From Salmonirosea sp038204185 (GTDB taxonomy: Bacteria; Bacteroidota; Bacteroidia; Cytophagales; Spirosomataceae): DNA of 64,000 nucleotides. A program made the translations under genes and the position numbers. Below the pieces are notes generated by a model, which saw nothing but the letters and a program-made list of their open reading frames with translations, did no database searches and was not told the DNA's origin. Position 1 is the first letter of the stretch. Every line of letters starts with the position of its first letter. Location: contig JBBRDE010000001.1 in the NCBI GenBank assembly GCA_038204185.1, positions 9,154-73,153 of the forward strand, given 5' to 3'. Below, piece by piece: positions 58,701-64,000 of the stretch.

Positions 58701-59138
58701 ATTGGCCCGCTTACGGGTAGCCAAACTATTGCGTTACGTCCGGCCAAAATGAAAGCCACCAACTATGACTCAGGGAAAGGTTTTGTGAAATATAAGCTTC
58801 CCGAAGGGGACGAAATAGTGGTAGCTACCACGGATGGCGGTTACGTAGTTTACGAAAATATCGACCTGACAGGGATCAGCAACTTGAAAGCCGGTGTATC
58901 CTCCACCAAAGGTATGACCGTAGGAGGTGTCCTGGAAGTTCGCGCTGACTCCCCTACCGGTCCGAAAATAGGGTCAGTAAACATTACCGAAGGCACCAAA
59001 GGTGAAGTGGAAATCCCCTTGCAGGTACCTGCCGACCGACGTCAGCGCAACCTGTACCTTGTATTTAAGAATCCCAATACTGGGGGAAAACGCTTGTACA
59101 CTATCGACACGCTGGAATTCATCAACGGGGCGATGTAG
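55773..59138 (+). CDS. ThuA / quinoprotein sugar dehydrogenase / PKD / cytochrome c fusion
   Basis: An 1121-residue exported multi-domain enzyme. Signal peptide about 1-28; ThuA-like domain about 33-245 (VLVFSKTKGYRHASIPTG, GGYVGIHAATDTEYDW); a glucose/sorbosone dehydrogenase-type beta-propeller about 265-700 (DQLDEPTELVVLDD, HTGGSIAWDSKGNLFLSAGDD, WGEVGPDAG); PKD domain about 720-790; a class I cytochrome c with C867-K-A-C-H871; and a C-terminal beta-sandwich carbohydrate-binding module. The design suggests periplasmic oxidation of a sugar with electrons passed through the fused heme to the respiratory chain, while ThuA acts on 3-keto-trehalose-like products. Whether PQQ binds the propeller is unproven. 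Confidence 0.86.
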   Translation: MSILFKKIINNSLLIFAVCCIGVSASVAQTTAKRVLVFSKTKGYRHASIPTGQKLIMKLGKENGFGVDTTENANAFTDENLKKYNEVVWLSTTSDVLNDEQQLAFERYIQAGGGYVGIHAATDTEYDWAWYNKLAGAQFASHPKNNVQTAEAYVVNRNHPSMEGFPDRWTVKDEFYDFKNFNKDVTVLVKMDEKTYKEGQMGDDHPIAWFHEFDGGKAFYTNFGHTDETYADPVFMKHLLNGMQWAMAEKLDYTKSRPEENRFVRKVLVDQLDEPTELVVLDDQRVLFAERKGKLKLYDPRNGKTKVVAEVPVFTKFEYGLMGLNIDPKFNENKWVYLFYSPLSSAADTAQHLSRFKYDLQKDTLLLSTEQVLLTVPVKRTDCCHTGGSIAWDSKGNLFLSAGDDTNPFKSDGYGPMDGRSEMNGFDARETSSNTNDLRGKIMRIKPKADSGYDIPEGNLFPKGTPNARPEIYVMGNRNPYRISVDQRTGFLYWGEVGPDAGEDKEGRGSRGYDEVNQARKAGYFGWPLFVADNRAYNRYDFATKESGPKFDPAKPINDSPKNTGLKELPPANKAFIYYPYADSPEFGAIVGKGGRNAMGGPVYYYDDYADSKVKFPRYYDGKFFAYDWIRGWVNPVTMTSSGDFVSMERFMPTAEFNHPMDMQFAKDGSLYMLEYGSNWFAQNDEARLTHITYNAGNRTPVALATADKTVGAAPLKVAFSSKGSKDYDKDAIKYEWNFGQGLPKSTEANPTFTYTKAGDYTALLKVTDAKGNVATSNVSVRVGNAVPDVEIALKGNKSFFWDKKPIAYEVKVNDKEDGTLAKGVDQNDVLLTVNYLEGFDKTMIAQGHQANTGFATGKRLIELSDCKACHSVDKKSIGPAYIDVAKKYAKERNAVKMLAEKVIKGGGGVWGEQAMAAHPQLKQQEAEDMVKYVLSLGSEKKIKSEPLTGTYVAESKAKPGSYVFTASYTDKGNGVIGPLTGSQTIALRPAKMKATNYDSGKGFVKYKLPEGDEIVVATTDGGYVVYENIDLTGISNLKAGVSSTKGMTVGGVLEVRADSPTGPKIGSVNITEGTKGEVEIPLQVPADRRQRNLYLVFKNPNTGGKRLYTIDTLEFINGAM

Positions 59139-59195
59139 TTTTTTATAGTGTATAATGCGGGGCACCCCGTGGCGAAGATTGTTTATTGAGAGTGA

Positions 59196-59229
59196 AAAGA
59201 GGCTGCTGGCAATTTCCAGCAGCCTCTTT
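59196..59229. terminator. Strong 14-bp hairpin terminator
   Basis: Arms aaagaggctgctgg (59196-59209) and ccagcagcctcttt (59216-59229) are exact complements with a 6-nt loop. It lies between the convergent fusion gene (+) and methyltransferase-like gene (-). Confidence 0.88.
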
Positions 59230-59287
59230 CTGATTAAATTCCCGGAATGAATTAAATGTAAGACATCAAACGTCTTCCCCCCTTTTT

Positions 59288-60025
59288 TCACTCTTTTTCA
59301 TACACCAGAAAATGCTGAATCGGGAGGAAATCGCCGCGCTGAACGAGTTTGAAACCGTTAGCCTTCATTTCATTAGTAGCTTGGGCCACGCTGAGTTTGT
59401 GTAATTTCTTAATCGGGATGGCCGGATCTTCCGCCCGATATTCCAGCAAGAGTATCTTACCGTCTGCTTTTAGCGATTTACGCAAAGATTGCAGCATCTC
59501 GTGCGGGTACTCCAACTCGTGGTACACGTCCACCATGATCGCCAAATCCACCGAATTCTCGGGTAAGTTAGGTGACTGGGAGGTACCCTTTACCACTTCC
59601 ACATTGTTCAGTCCCAGCTCCTGCGCCTTTTTTCGCAAATAGGTCACCGATTCATCCTGCACGTCGACGGCATACACTCTACCCTGAGGTACCCTGGGCG
59701 CAATTCTGAATGTGTAGTAGCCCGTTCCGGCTCCAACGTCGGCGACCACGCTGGTACCAGAAATAGGCAATCTACTGATCGCCAAGGCCGTGTTTTCTTC
59801 TTCCTGTCGTTCGTCGCGTTCCAGCCAACTTGCGCCCCCGAAGCCCATCACGTGCGCGATTTCCCGTCCAAGGTAGGTCTTGCCGATTCCATCGCGGGTG
59901 GCCATCATGCGGCCATACACGCTGGTATCAGGTGGGGTACTACCGGTTTTGTTCTGTTGAGAAGTGGAGGTAGTGCAGCTTAGAAGAGGAATGACTAAAG
60001 CTAGAACAAGTGGATAAGCTTTCAT
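59288..60025 (-). CDS. Class I SAM-dependent methyltransferase with lipoprotein signal
   Basis: A 245-residue protein. The Rossmann SAM site is VVADVGAGTGYYTFRIA (motif I), followed by VYAVDVQDESV (motif II), an acidic loop at VDLAIMVDVYHELEYPHEM and the post-loop LLLEYR, so the methyltransferase fold is complete. The N-terminus (MKAYPLVLALVIPLLSC) has a lipobox ending in L-S-C, predicting export and lipidation, which is odd because SAM is not available outside the cytoplasm. A pattern of conserved residues like R-x-x-W-L-E-R-D-E-R is found in this group. Target unknown. Confidence 0.78.
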   Translation of the reverse strand: MKAYPLVLALVIPLLSCTTSTSQQNKTGSTPPDTSVYGRMMATRDGIGKTYLGREIAHVMGFGGASWLERDERQEEENTALAISRLPISGTSVVADVGAGTGYYTFRIAPRVPQGRVYAVDVQDESVTYLRKKAQELGLNNVEVVKGTSQSPNLPENSVDLAIMVDVYHELEYPHEMLQSLRKSLKADGKILLLEYRAEDPAIPIKKLHKLSVAQATNEMKANGFKLVQRGDFLPIQHFLVYEKE

Positions 60026-60058
60026 AGTAGAAACAAATTAGAGTTATCACCTCCCTAA

Positions 60059-60066
60059 CAAATATA
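60059..60066 (-). promoter_or_regulatory. Candidate -7 element of the methyltransferase-like gene
   Basis: A perfect TATATTTG on the minus strand (60066-60059) is about 34 nt upstream of ATG 60025. No TTG element at 17-23 nt spacing was found. Confidence 0.4.
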
Positions 60067-60111
60067 AACTGTTCTCTGTTTACAGGCTGAAACTACGTGA
60101 ACTATCTTTAC

Positions 60112-60900
60112 CTATACATATCCCTCGATCCCCAGCCCAAACAGCGCAAAATCATACTTCACCGGATCATTAGGGTCGAGTTCCCGCAGCGTAGCAGTGA
60201 GTTCGAGCGCAGTGAGCCAATCGGTTTTCGGACGCTGAATCAGACCCAGGTATCGGGCCACGCGGTCCACGTGGACATCGCAGGGCATCACCAACTGGTG
60301 GGATCGAATCTGATGCCAGATTCCAAAATCCACCCCATGATCATCCTTCCGTACCATCCAGCGCAGAAACATATTCAGCCGTTTGCAGGTAGACTTTCGG
60401 GCGGGCGTGGCAATATGCTTACGGGTACGAGCTGGGAAGTGGTCCAGGCCGCAGAAAAGGTCATGAAAAGCAATCAGACTGCTTTCCGTAGTGATTTGTT
60501 GCGCCTGTCCGGGTACCAGAAAAGCTTCTTCGAGTGATTGATGTTTTTTGTAAAAATCCTGAAAGAAATGGAGAAAATACAGCGTATCCGTCGCATTGAA
60601 GGTACGGTGCTTAAAGGATAAAAAACGTTTGAGATCACATTCATGGTGATTCAACACAAAATCGTAGGGCGCATGATCCATAAGGGCATCCAGTTCCAGA
60701 CTTTTGTTGATGATGGTTTTGCGCTGTCCCCACGCCAGAATGGCTGCCCAAAAACCCATGATCTCGACATCTTGCTTCTGGCTGTACCGATGCGGAATAC
60801 TAATGGGATCGTGCGGAATAAAAGGAGGTCGATTGTATTGCTCATACTTGCGTTCGAGCAGTTCGGCTAGTGACTCGTTCAAGGGACTATCTACGAACAA
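60112..60900 (-). CDS. TIGR02757 family protein (DUF2400)
   Basis: A 262-residue protein matching the TIGR02757/DUF2400 pattern: EIMGFWAAILAWGQRKTIINKSLEL near residue 45, HRTFNATDTLYFLHFFQDFY, then KRLNMFLRWMVRKDDHGVDFGIW and HVDRVARYLGLIQRP. The family looks distantly like HhH-type DNA glycosylases, with a D-x-H-V-D-R-V motif reminiscent of that fold; its activity is not known. It overlaps the next small gene by 14 nt on the same strand, so the two are translationally linked. Confidence 0.83.
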   Translation of the reverse strand: MFVDSPLNESLAELLERKYEQYNRPPFIPHDPISIPHRYSQKQDVEIMGFWAAILAWGQRKTIINKSLELDALMDHAPYDFVLNHHECDLKRFLSFKHRTFNATDTLYFLHFFQDFYKKHQSLEEAFLVPGQAQQITTESSLIAFHDLFCGLDHFPARTRKHIATPARKSTCKRLNMFLRWMVRKDDHGVDFGIWHQIRSHQLVMPCDVHVDRVARYLGLIQRPKTDWLTALELTATLRELDPNDPVKYDFALFGLGIEGYV

Positions 60901-61096
60901 CCTTTCCCAGTACGTAAGCCAGCCCCTGCGAGATGCCGGAAAACACCATCACCAGGCTGGAAAACAAGAAGGTGAATACCGCGATAAAAGGATATAATAG
61001 CGTAAAAGCCACACTCCACACTTTGTAGCCGGTGGTCTTTTTGAGTTCAGCGCGTTCTTCTTCGCGGCGTGATTTGAATTCGGGAGAGTGTTTCAT
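60887..61096 (-). CDS. Small membrane protein of unknown function
   Basis: A 69-residue protein. The first 20 residues are charged (EFKSRREEERAELKK), then one or two transmembrane helices (about residues 26-65) with aromatic borders. It overlaps the TIGR02757 gene by 14 nt and lies 5 nt after the LysM protein gene, all on the same strand, so it is the middle member of an operon LysM-small protein-TIGR02757. I do not recognise the family. Confidence 0.55.
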   Translation of the reverse strand: MKHSPEFKSRREEERAELKKTTGYKVWSVAFTLLYPFIAVFTFLFSSLVMVFSGISQGLAYVLGKVVRR

Positions 61097-61101
61097 GCGT
61101 A

Positions 61102-62091
61102 TCAGTTGGCCGAGATATAATTGATCTCTGCCCTAAAACGACGGCTATTGGGAGAAAGTTTCTCAAACGCCCGCGCCGACAGTTTGATCACAATATCCTC
61201 GTTAATGCTCGTAGTAGGAATCCTGCCCACTACCTTCACCCATATCTTTTCCTGATTGTATTGGTTCTTCACCTCAATCAAGGTACCGAGTGGGGCCGTG
61301 CGGTGCAGCGCCAGGTACTTGCTGCTACTTTCCTGGGTCTCGATCAGTTCGGCCAAACCCGACTCGCTCATCCGGTGGCCCATCGCTTCCCTGGGTTCCG
61401 GCTTACTCTCTTCCATTGCCGGCTTTTTGGGTCTCTCCACAGCCGCTACGGGGGGGGGAGCTGTTTCAGTTTTTTCGGGTTCCTTTGGTGCTGGTGCTGG
61501 GAAAGGGGTTACACTCGGACGGCGATCAGAATAGGCTTTTTCGGATATAACCAAATCCTGTCCCAGCTGTACGTTGTCGGAAGTCAGACCATTCCATTTA
61601 CGGACGTCCGCCATGAGCACACCATATTTTACCGCAATACTGTACAGTGTTTGGCCCTGCTCCACTTTATGGATTCCCGCAGGAGTTTTGGCAGGAGGAG
61701 GTGAAGCCGCCGGAGTAGTCTCCGTTTTCGTTTCTTCAATTTTTTTCTTTTCCTCCCGGGCCGCGATTCGCTCTTCGCGGCCCGACACACGGCTCGATTT
61801 GGGAGGCGAATAGGGTATCCGAATTACCTGGTCCGTCCGCAGATTGTCCGCCATACCCGCATTGGCAGCCTTAATTTCACCCACCGAAACGCCATATCGT
61901 CGCATGACGGCGTAAAGCGTTTGTCCAGGGTCTACCTTATGCAGAATATAGGTTTTTCCATTCGCCCGCTCCGTCCCGATAGAATCCCTGAGGACGACAA
62001 TCAAGCTTGTACCCGATAACGCCGCCTGCACGGACGGTGTAATGGCTGCAAAACAGACGATTAGAACTACCTGGCCAATTAAATATTTCAT
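61102..62091 (-). CDS. Double LysM protein with RlpA-like C-terminal domain
   Basis: A 329-residue exported protein (signal peptide about 1-23). Two LysM domains follow: VDPGQTLYAVMRRYGVSVGEIKAAN (about 52-95) and VEQGQTLYSIAVKYGVLMADVRKWNGL (about 140-185), joined by a charged linker, and a proline-rich spacer precedes a C-terminal domain (about 240-329: ALHRTAPLGTLIEVKNQYNQEKIWVKVVGRIP) resembling the double-psi barrel of RlpA. The usual aspartate of RlpA lytic activity is not obvious to me. It should bind peptidoglycan. The DUF4905 gene ends just 1 nt before this start, so they are co-transcribed. Confidence 0.82.
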   Translation of the reverse strand: MKYLIGQVVLIVCFAAITPSVQAALSGTSLIVVLRDSIGTERANGKTYILHKVDPGQTLYAVMRRYGVSVGEIKAANAGMADNLRTDQVIRIPYSPPKSSRVSGREERIAAREEKKKIEETKTETTPAASPPPAKTPAGIHKVEQGQTLYSIAVKYGVLMADVRKWNGLTSDNVQLGQDLVISEKAYSDRRPSVTPFPAPAPKEPEKTETAPPPVAAVERPKKPAMEESKPEPREAMGHRMSESGLAELIETQESSSKYLALHRTAPLGTLIEVKNQYNQEKIWVKVVGRIPTTSINEDIVIKLSARAFEKLSPNSRRFRAEINYISAN

Positions 62092-62092
62092 T

Positions 62093-62938
62093 CTAGAAGG
62101 TCAATTTTATACTGATGAATTCATTGCTATTCCGGAGACAAACCAGACGACCGGCTTTCCACAAAATCGTATCCCGCCCCACGCCCTGTCGATTTTCACT
62201 CAGCCGTTCATGATAGACAATTTGCTTCGCACGATCAACAACCAGAAGATACTGAGCTACTTTTTCCTGCTCGTAAAGATAATAAGAAAAGACTAAATAC
62301 GGGTTCGCTTCAAGGTAATCCATGGCGATTGGGCTATGGACGCCGACCATTTTCTCCAAAAACGATGAAAGTACGTCAAAGTATACATCCCGGGGTTCAT
62401 ACCGGACCGGAGCGCGGTAGTCGGGCGTGGGCGAGGGAGGTGTTTTAGCTTCCTGGATGGCGGACCCGAGTAAGCCCGTTTGGGGATTGCATAGCTGGTA
62501 CCGAGTGTTTTGGGGTAGTTTTTGCGCCACGATTAGGTTTCCTGTCCCTGGTTGTTCACCGACAAGTAACCAGCCGGACAGGATCCAGCCCAGGGTACCC
62601 TCCTTGGCCGAAACGGCCAATAAATCCGTCGGTTCAGGAATATCGGGGTACCGGTAATTATGAATATAAAGAGCATCCCCCGCAAAAGCCGTCAGGGTAC
62701 TCCACCAGTCGCTGGCTTCCAGTGTAGTATGCCAGCGTAGGGCAGGTAGGGTTAGGTCCAGTAAAGCCCACGAAACAGTTTTCTGGTCGGCATCGCGCAA
62801 CTCCAACGCCCATTCGTCGCGGGTAGGATGCGGCAGGATACGCCAAATAGTCTGCGAAAAGGAATGCGAGAATAGGTTTTCCGGGGACAGTAGCACAGGT
62901 ATTGCGTTGGATGTGGTAGATTTGGCTTTATAAATCAA
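62093..62938 (-). CDS. DUF4905 protein
   Basis: A 281-residue protein with no clear signal peptide. The stretch SFSQTIWRILPHPTRDEWALELRD, VLSSFLEKMVGVHSPIAMDYLEANPYLVFSYYLYE and the C-terminal GVGRDTILWKAGRLVCLRNSNEFISIKLTF match my recall of DUF4905, a Bacteroidota family. Repeated short beta-strand patterns with W-x and G suggest a propeller-like or beta-rich fold. It is the first gene of the operon that continues with the LysM protein (gap 1 nt), the small membrane protein and TIGR02757. Role unknown. Divergent from kdsB. Confidence 0.72.
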   Translation of the reverse strand: MIYKAKSTTSNAIPVLLSPENLFSHSFSQTIWRILPHPTRDEWALELRDADQKTVSWALLDLTLPALRWHTTLEASDWWSTLTAFAGDALYIHNYRYPDIPEPTDLLAVSAKEGTLGWILSGWLLVGEQPGTGNLIVAQKLPQNTRYQLCNPQTGLLGSAIQEAKTPPSPTPDYRAPVRYEPRDVYFDVLSSFLEKMVGVHSPIAMDYLEANPYLVFSYYLYEQEKVAQYLLVVDRAKQIVYHERLSENRQGVGRDTILWKAGRLVCLRNSNEFISIKLTF

Positions 62939-62949
62939 GTAGTAAAGCT

Positions 62950-62966
62950 ATTGTCTAATGGACAAT
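62950..62966. promoter_or_regulatory. Short inverted repeat in the DUF4905-kdsB divergent region
   Basis: attgtc (62950-62955) and gacaat (62961-62966) are perfect 6-bp arms around taatg. It lies in the 74-nt space between the divergent DUF4905 and kdsB starts and could be an operator. A TATTTTGC at 62983-62990, close to TAnnTTTG, may be the -7 box of kdsB. Confidence 0.35.
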
Positions 62967-63012
62967 GACTGTTGGTTTTTTGGTATTTTGCCAAAAAGAA
63001 GTCCCTTTTCTG

Positions 63013-63753
63013 ATGCAAATCGTTGGAATTATTCCTGCCCGCTATGCCTCTACCCGCTTTCCCGCTAAAGCGCTGACCGAAATCGGGGGCGTTAGTATGA
63101 TCCGTCGCGTCTATGAACAAGCCAAACTTTCCTCGCGGCTTTCGCACGTGGTAGTAGCTACCGACGACGCACGTATTTATGACCACGTCCGGGCCTTCGG
63201 CGGCGAAATCGTGATGACGTCCACAAATCATCAAAGCGGCACCGACCGCTGCTTTGAAGCCTTGCAATATCTGGAGGGCGTTTATGACTACGTGATCAAT
63301 ATCCAGGGCGACGAACCTTTTATTCAACCTACCCAGATCAATCGGCTAGCGGCTGTCCTCAATGGCAAAATACAACTAGCTACGCTGGTAAAGGTGATCG
63401 AGGACGAGGAAACGCTTTTTAACCGAAACACGCCCAAGGCGGTACTGAGTGCCAAGCGGAATGTGCTGTACTTCAGTCGGCAAACCATTCCCTTTGTGCG
63501 AGGCACGGAAGGGGCGGCCTGGCTCACCCGCCATACATTTTACAAACATATTGGCATTTACGCTTACCGGACCGATGTGCTGGCCCAGATTACGCAGCTG
63601 CCCGTATCGTCACTAGAAAAAGCCGAGGCGCTCGAGCAGCTCCGCTGGCTTGAAAATGGCTTCACAATCCAGGCCGTCATTACGCCCGACGACTCGCATG
63701 GCATTGACACTCCCGAGGATCTGGAACGCGTGGCACGAAAGTTTTTATACTAA
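63013..63753 (+). CDS. kdsB: 3-deoxy-manno-octulosonate cytidylyltransferase
   Basis: A 246-residue nucleotidyltransferase. ATG 63013 is chosen because MQIVGIIPARYASTRFPAKALTEIGG is the conserved start; the frame is open to 62965. ARYASTRFPAKAL carries the CTP-binding R and K, and INIQGDEPFIQP the D-E-P metal motif. The C-terminal IDTPEDLERV is intact. KdsB activates Kdo to CMP-Kdo for LPS inner core synthesis in the cytoplasm. It precedes the PorX-like gene by about 200 nt, on the same strand. Confidence 0.94.
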   Translation: MQIVGIIPARYASTRFPAKALTEIGGVSMIRRVYEQAKLSSRLSHVVVATDDARIYDHVRAFGGEIVMTSTNHQSGTDRCFEALQYLEGVYDYVINIQGDEPFIQPTQINRLAAVLNGKIQLATLVKVIEDEETLFNRNTPKAVLSAKRNVLYFSRQTIPFVRGTEGAAWLTRHTFYKHIGIYAYRTDVLAQITQLPVSSLEKAEALEQLRWLENGFTIQAVITPDDSHGIDTPEDLERVARKFLY

Positions 63754-63955
63754 TTCGCTAATCTTCTAGTAACGTATATAGGTTGGGCGCGACCAAATTA
63801 TCCGGTTTTTAAGAATTTTCCAGCCGATCACTACGTACGAGAGTACCTCATTCTACGTTAGAACTAGATTATTACAAAGAAAACGGCCACGCAGCAGGTA
63901 CTCACCAGCGACTTGCTGGCTTATTTATTTTTCCATAAAAACAAAACTCTAAACC

Positions 63956-64000
63956 ATGCAATACAAAATCCTTTGGGCCGACGACGAGATCGATTTGTTG
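63956..64000 (+). CDS. porX: Start of a PorX-like response regulator gene
   Basis: Only the first 15 codons are inside the window (ATG 63956). They read MQYKILWADDEIDLL, the start of the receiver domain of PorX-type regulators, which have I-L-W-x-D-D-E-I-D-L-L with the acidic pair for Mg2+. PorX controls type IX secretion and in most Bacteroidota carries a C-terminal PglZ alkaline-phosphatase-like domain; that part is outside the window. The identification rests on 15 residues but this start is distinctive. A 200-nt leader with a 5-bp hairpin (63905-63919) precedes it. Confidence 0.7.
   Translation, partial: MQYKILWADDEIDLL

Noticed and set aside
1..64000. tRNA, rRNA, riboswitch and IS element search by eye
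   Set aside because: No cloverleaf, conserved RNA core, transposase frame or long terminal inverted repeat was found.

Overview
The window reads as a chromosomal segment of a Bacteroidota bacterium, most likely order Cytophagales, family Spirosomaceae or a near relative. The reasons are Bacteroidota-type promoters (TTG, 17-23 nt, TAnnTTTG), the conserved run nusB-ytxH-DUF1573-yajC-ybbR-coaE with a long two-part NusB, an Oar-like TonB receptor, DUF1080/ThuA sugar genes, DUF4136, DUF4905 and DUF7935-type proteins, a CrtW ketolase, a B1 metallo-beta-lactamase, and the first codons of a PorX-like regulator at the right edge. I found no rRNA, tRNA, CRISPR array, intact insertion sequence, prophage or origin. 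Family names come from recognising motifs in translations; no database search was run.

Layout. 1-3.7 kb: end of frr, a DUF4136 protein, and UDP-xylose synthase plus UDP-glucose dehydrogenase. 3.9-11.6 kb: acyl-CoA dehydrogenase, an SPFH/NfeD pair, a PafA-type phosphatase, CrtW ketolase, polyprenyl diphosphate synthase and a patatin-like lipase. 11.7-19.8 kb: large TonB/Oar receptor, selD, an alpha/beta hydrolase, a sulfatase and a B1 metallo-beta-lactamase. 19.8-20.9 kb: three decayed gene fragments. 20.9-26.2 kb: a periplasmic protein, hpf, two DUF1080 glycoside hydrolase-type proteins, a DUF72 protein without a normal start codon, and fabF. 26.4-34.1 kb: dnaX with an 11-A run, the nusB-to-coaE cluster and an ABC exporter. 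34.2-41.2 kb: dipeptide epimerase, RsmI-like methylase, a pseudogene, a stress protein, a glyoxalase II-like hydrolase with pssA, then purS, fabH and a CoA-binding protein. 41.7-49.8 kb: NUMOD4/HNH-HTH protein, a 1260-residue NtrY-like kinase, a degenerate IscA, a DUF7935-like protein and mutS2. 49.8-59.1 kb: a sugar oxidation locus (MFS transporter, two Gfo/Idh/MocA oxidoreductases, TIM-barrel isomerase, ThuA-dehydrogenase-cytochrome c fusion). 59.3-64 kb: an exported methyltransferase-like lipoprotein, TIGR02757, a LysM/RlpA-like protein, DUF4905, kdsB and the start of a PorX-like gene.

How the genes fit together. The strongest functional theme is non-phosphorylating sugar catabolism: MFS uptake, Gfo/Idh/MocA oxidation, TIM-barrel isomerisation and a periplasmic ThuA/quinoprotein/cytochrome c enzyme, with two DUF1080 proteins 25-35 kb away. 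This matches the 3-keto-glycoside pathway idea (DUF1080 as 3-keto-disaccharide hydrolase, ThuA/ThuB in 3-keto-trehalose metabolism), but the substrate cannot be read from the sequence. Other points of interest are the probable slippage site in dnaX, its near-leaderless promoter, the strong recurrence of the palindrome GGTACC, and several gene fossils next to intact genes.
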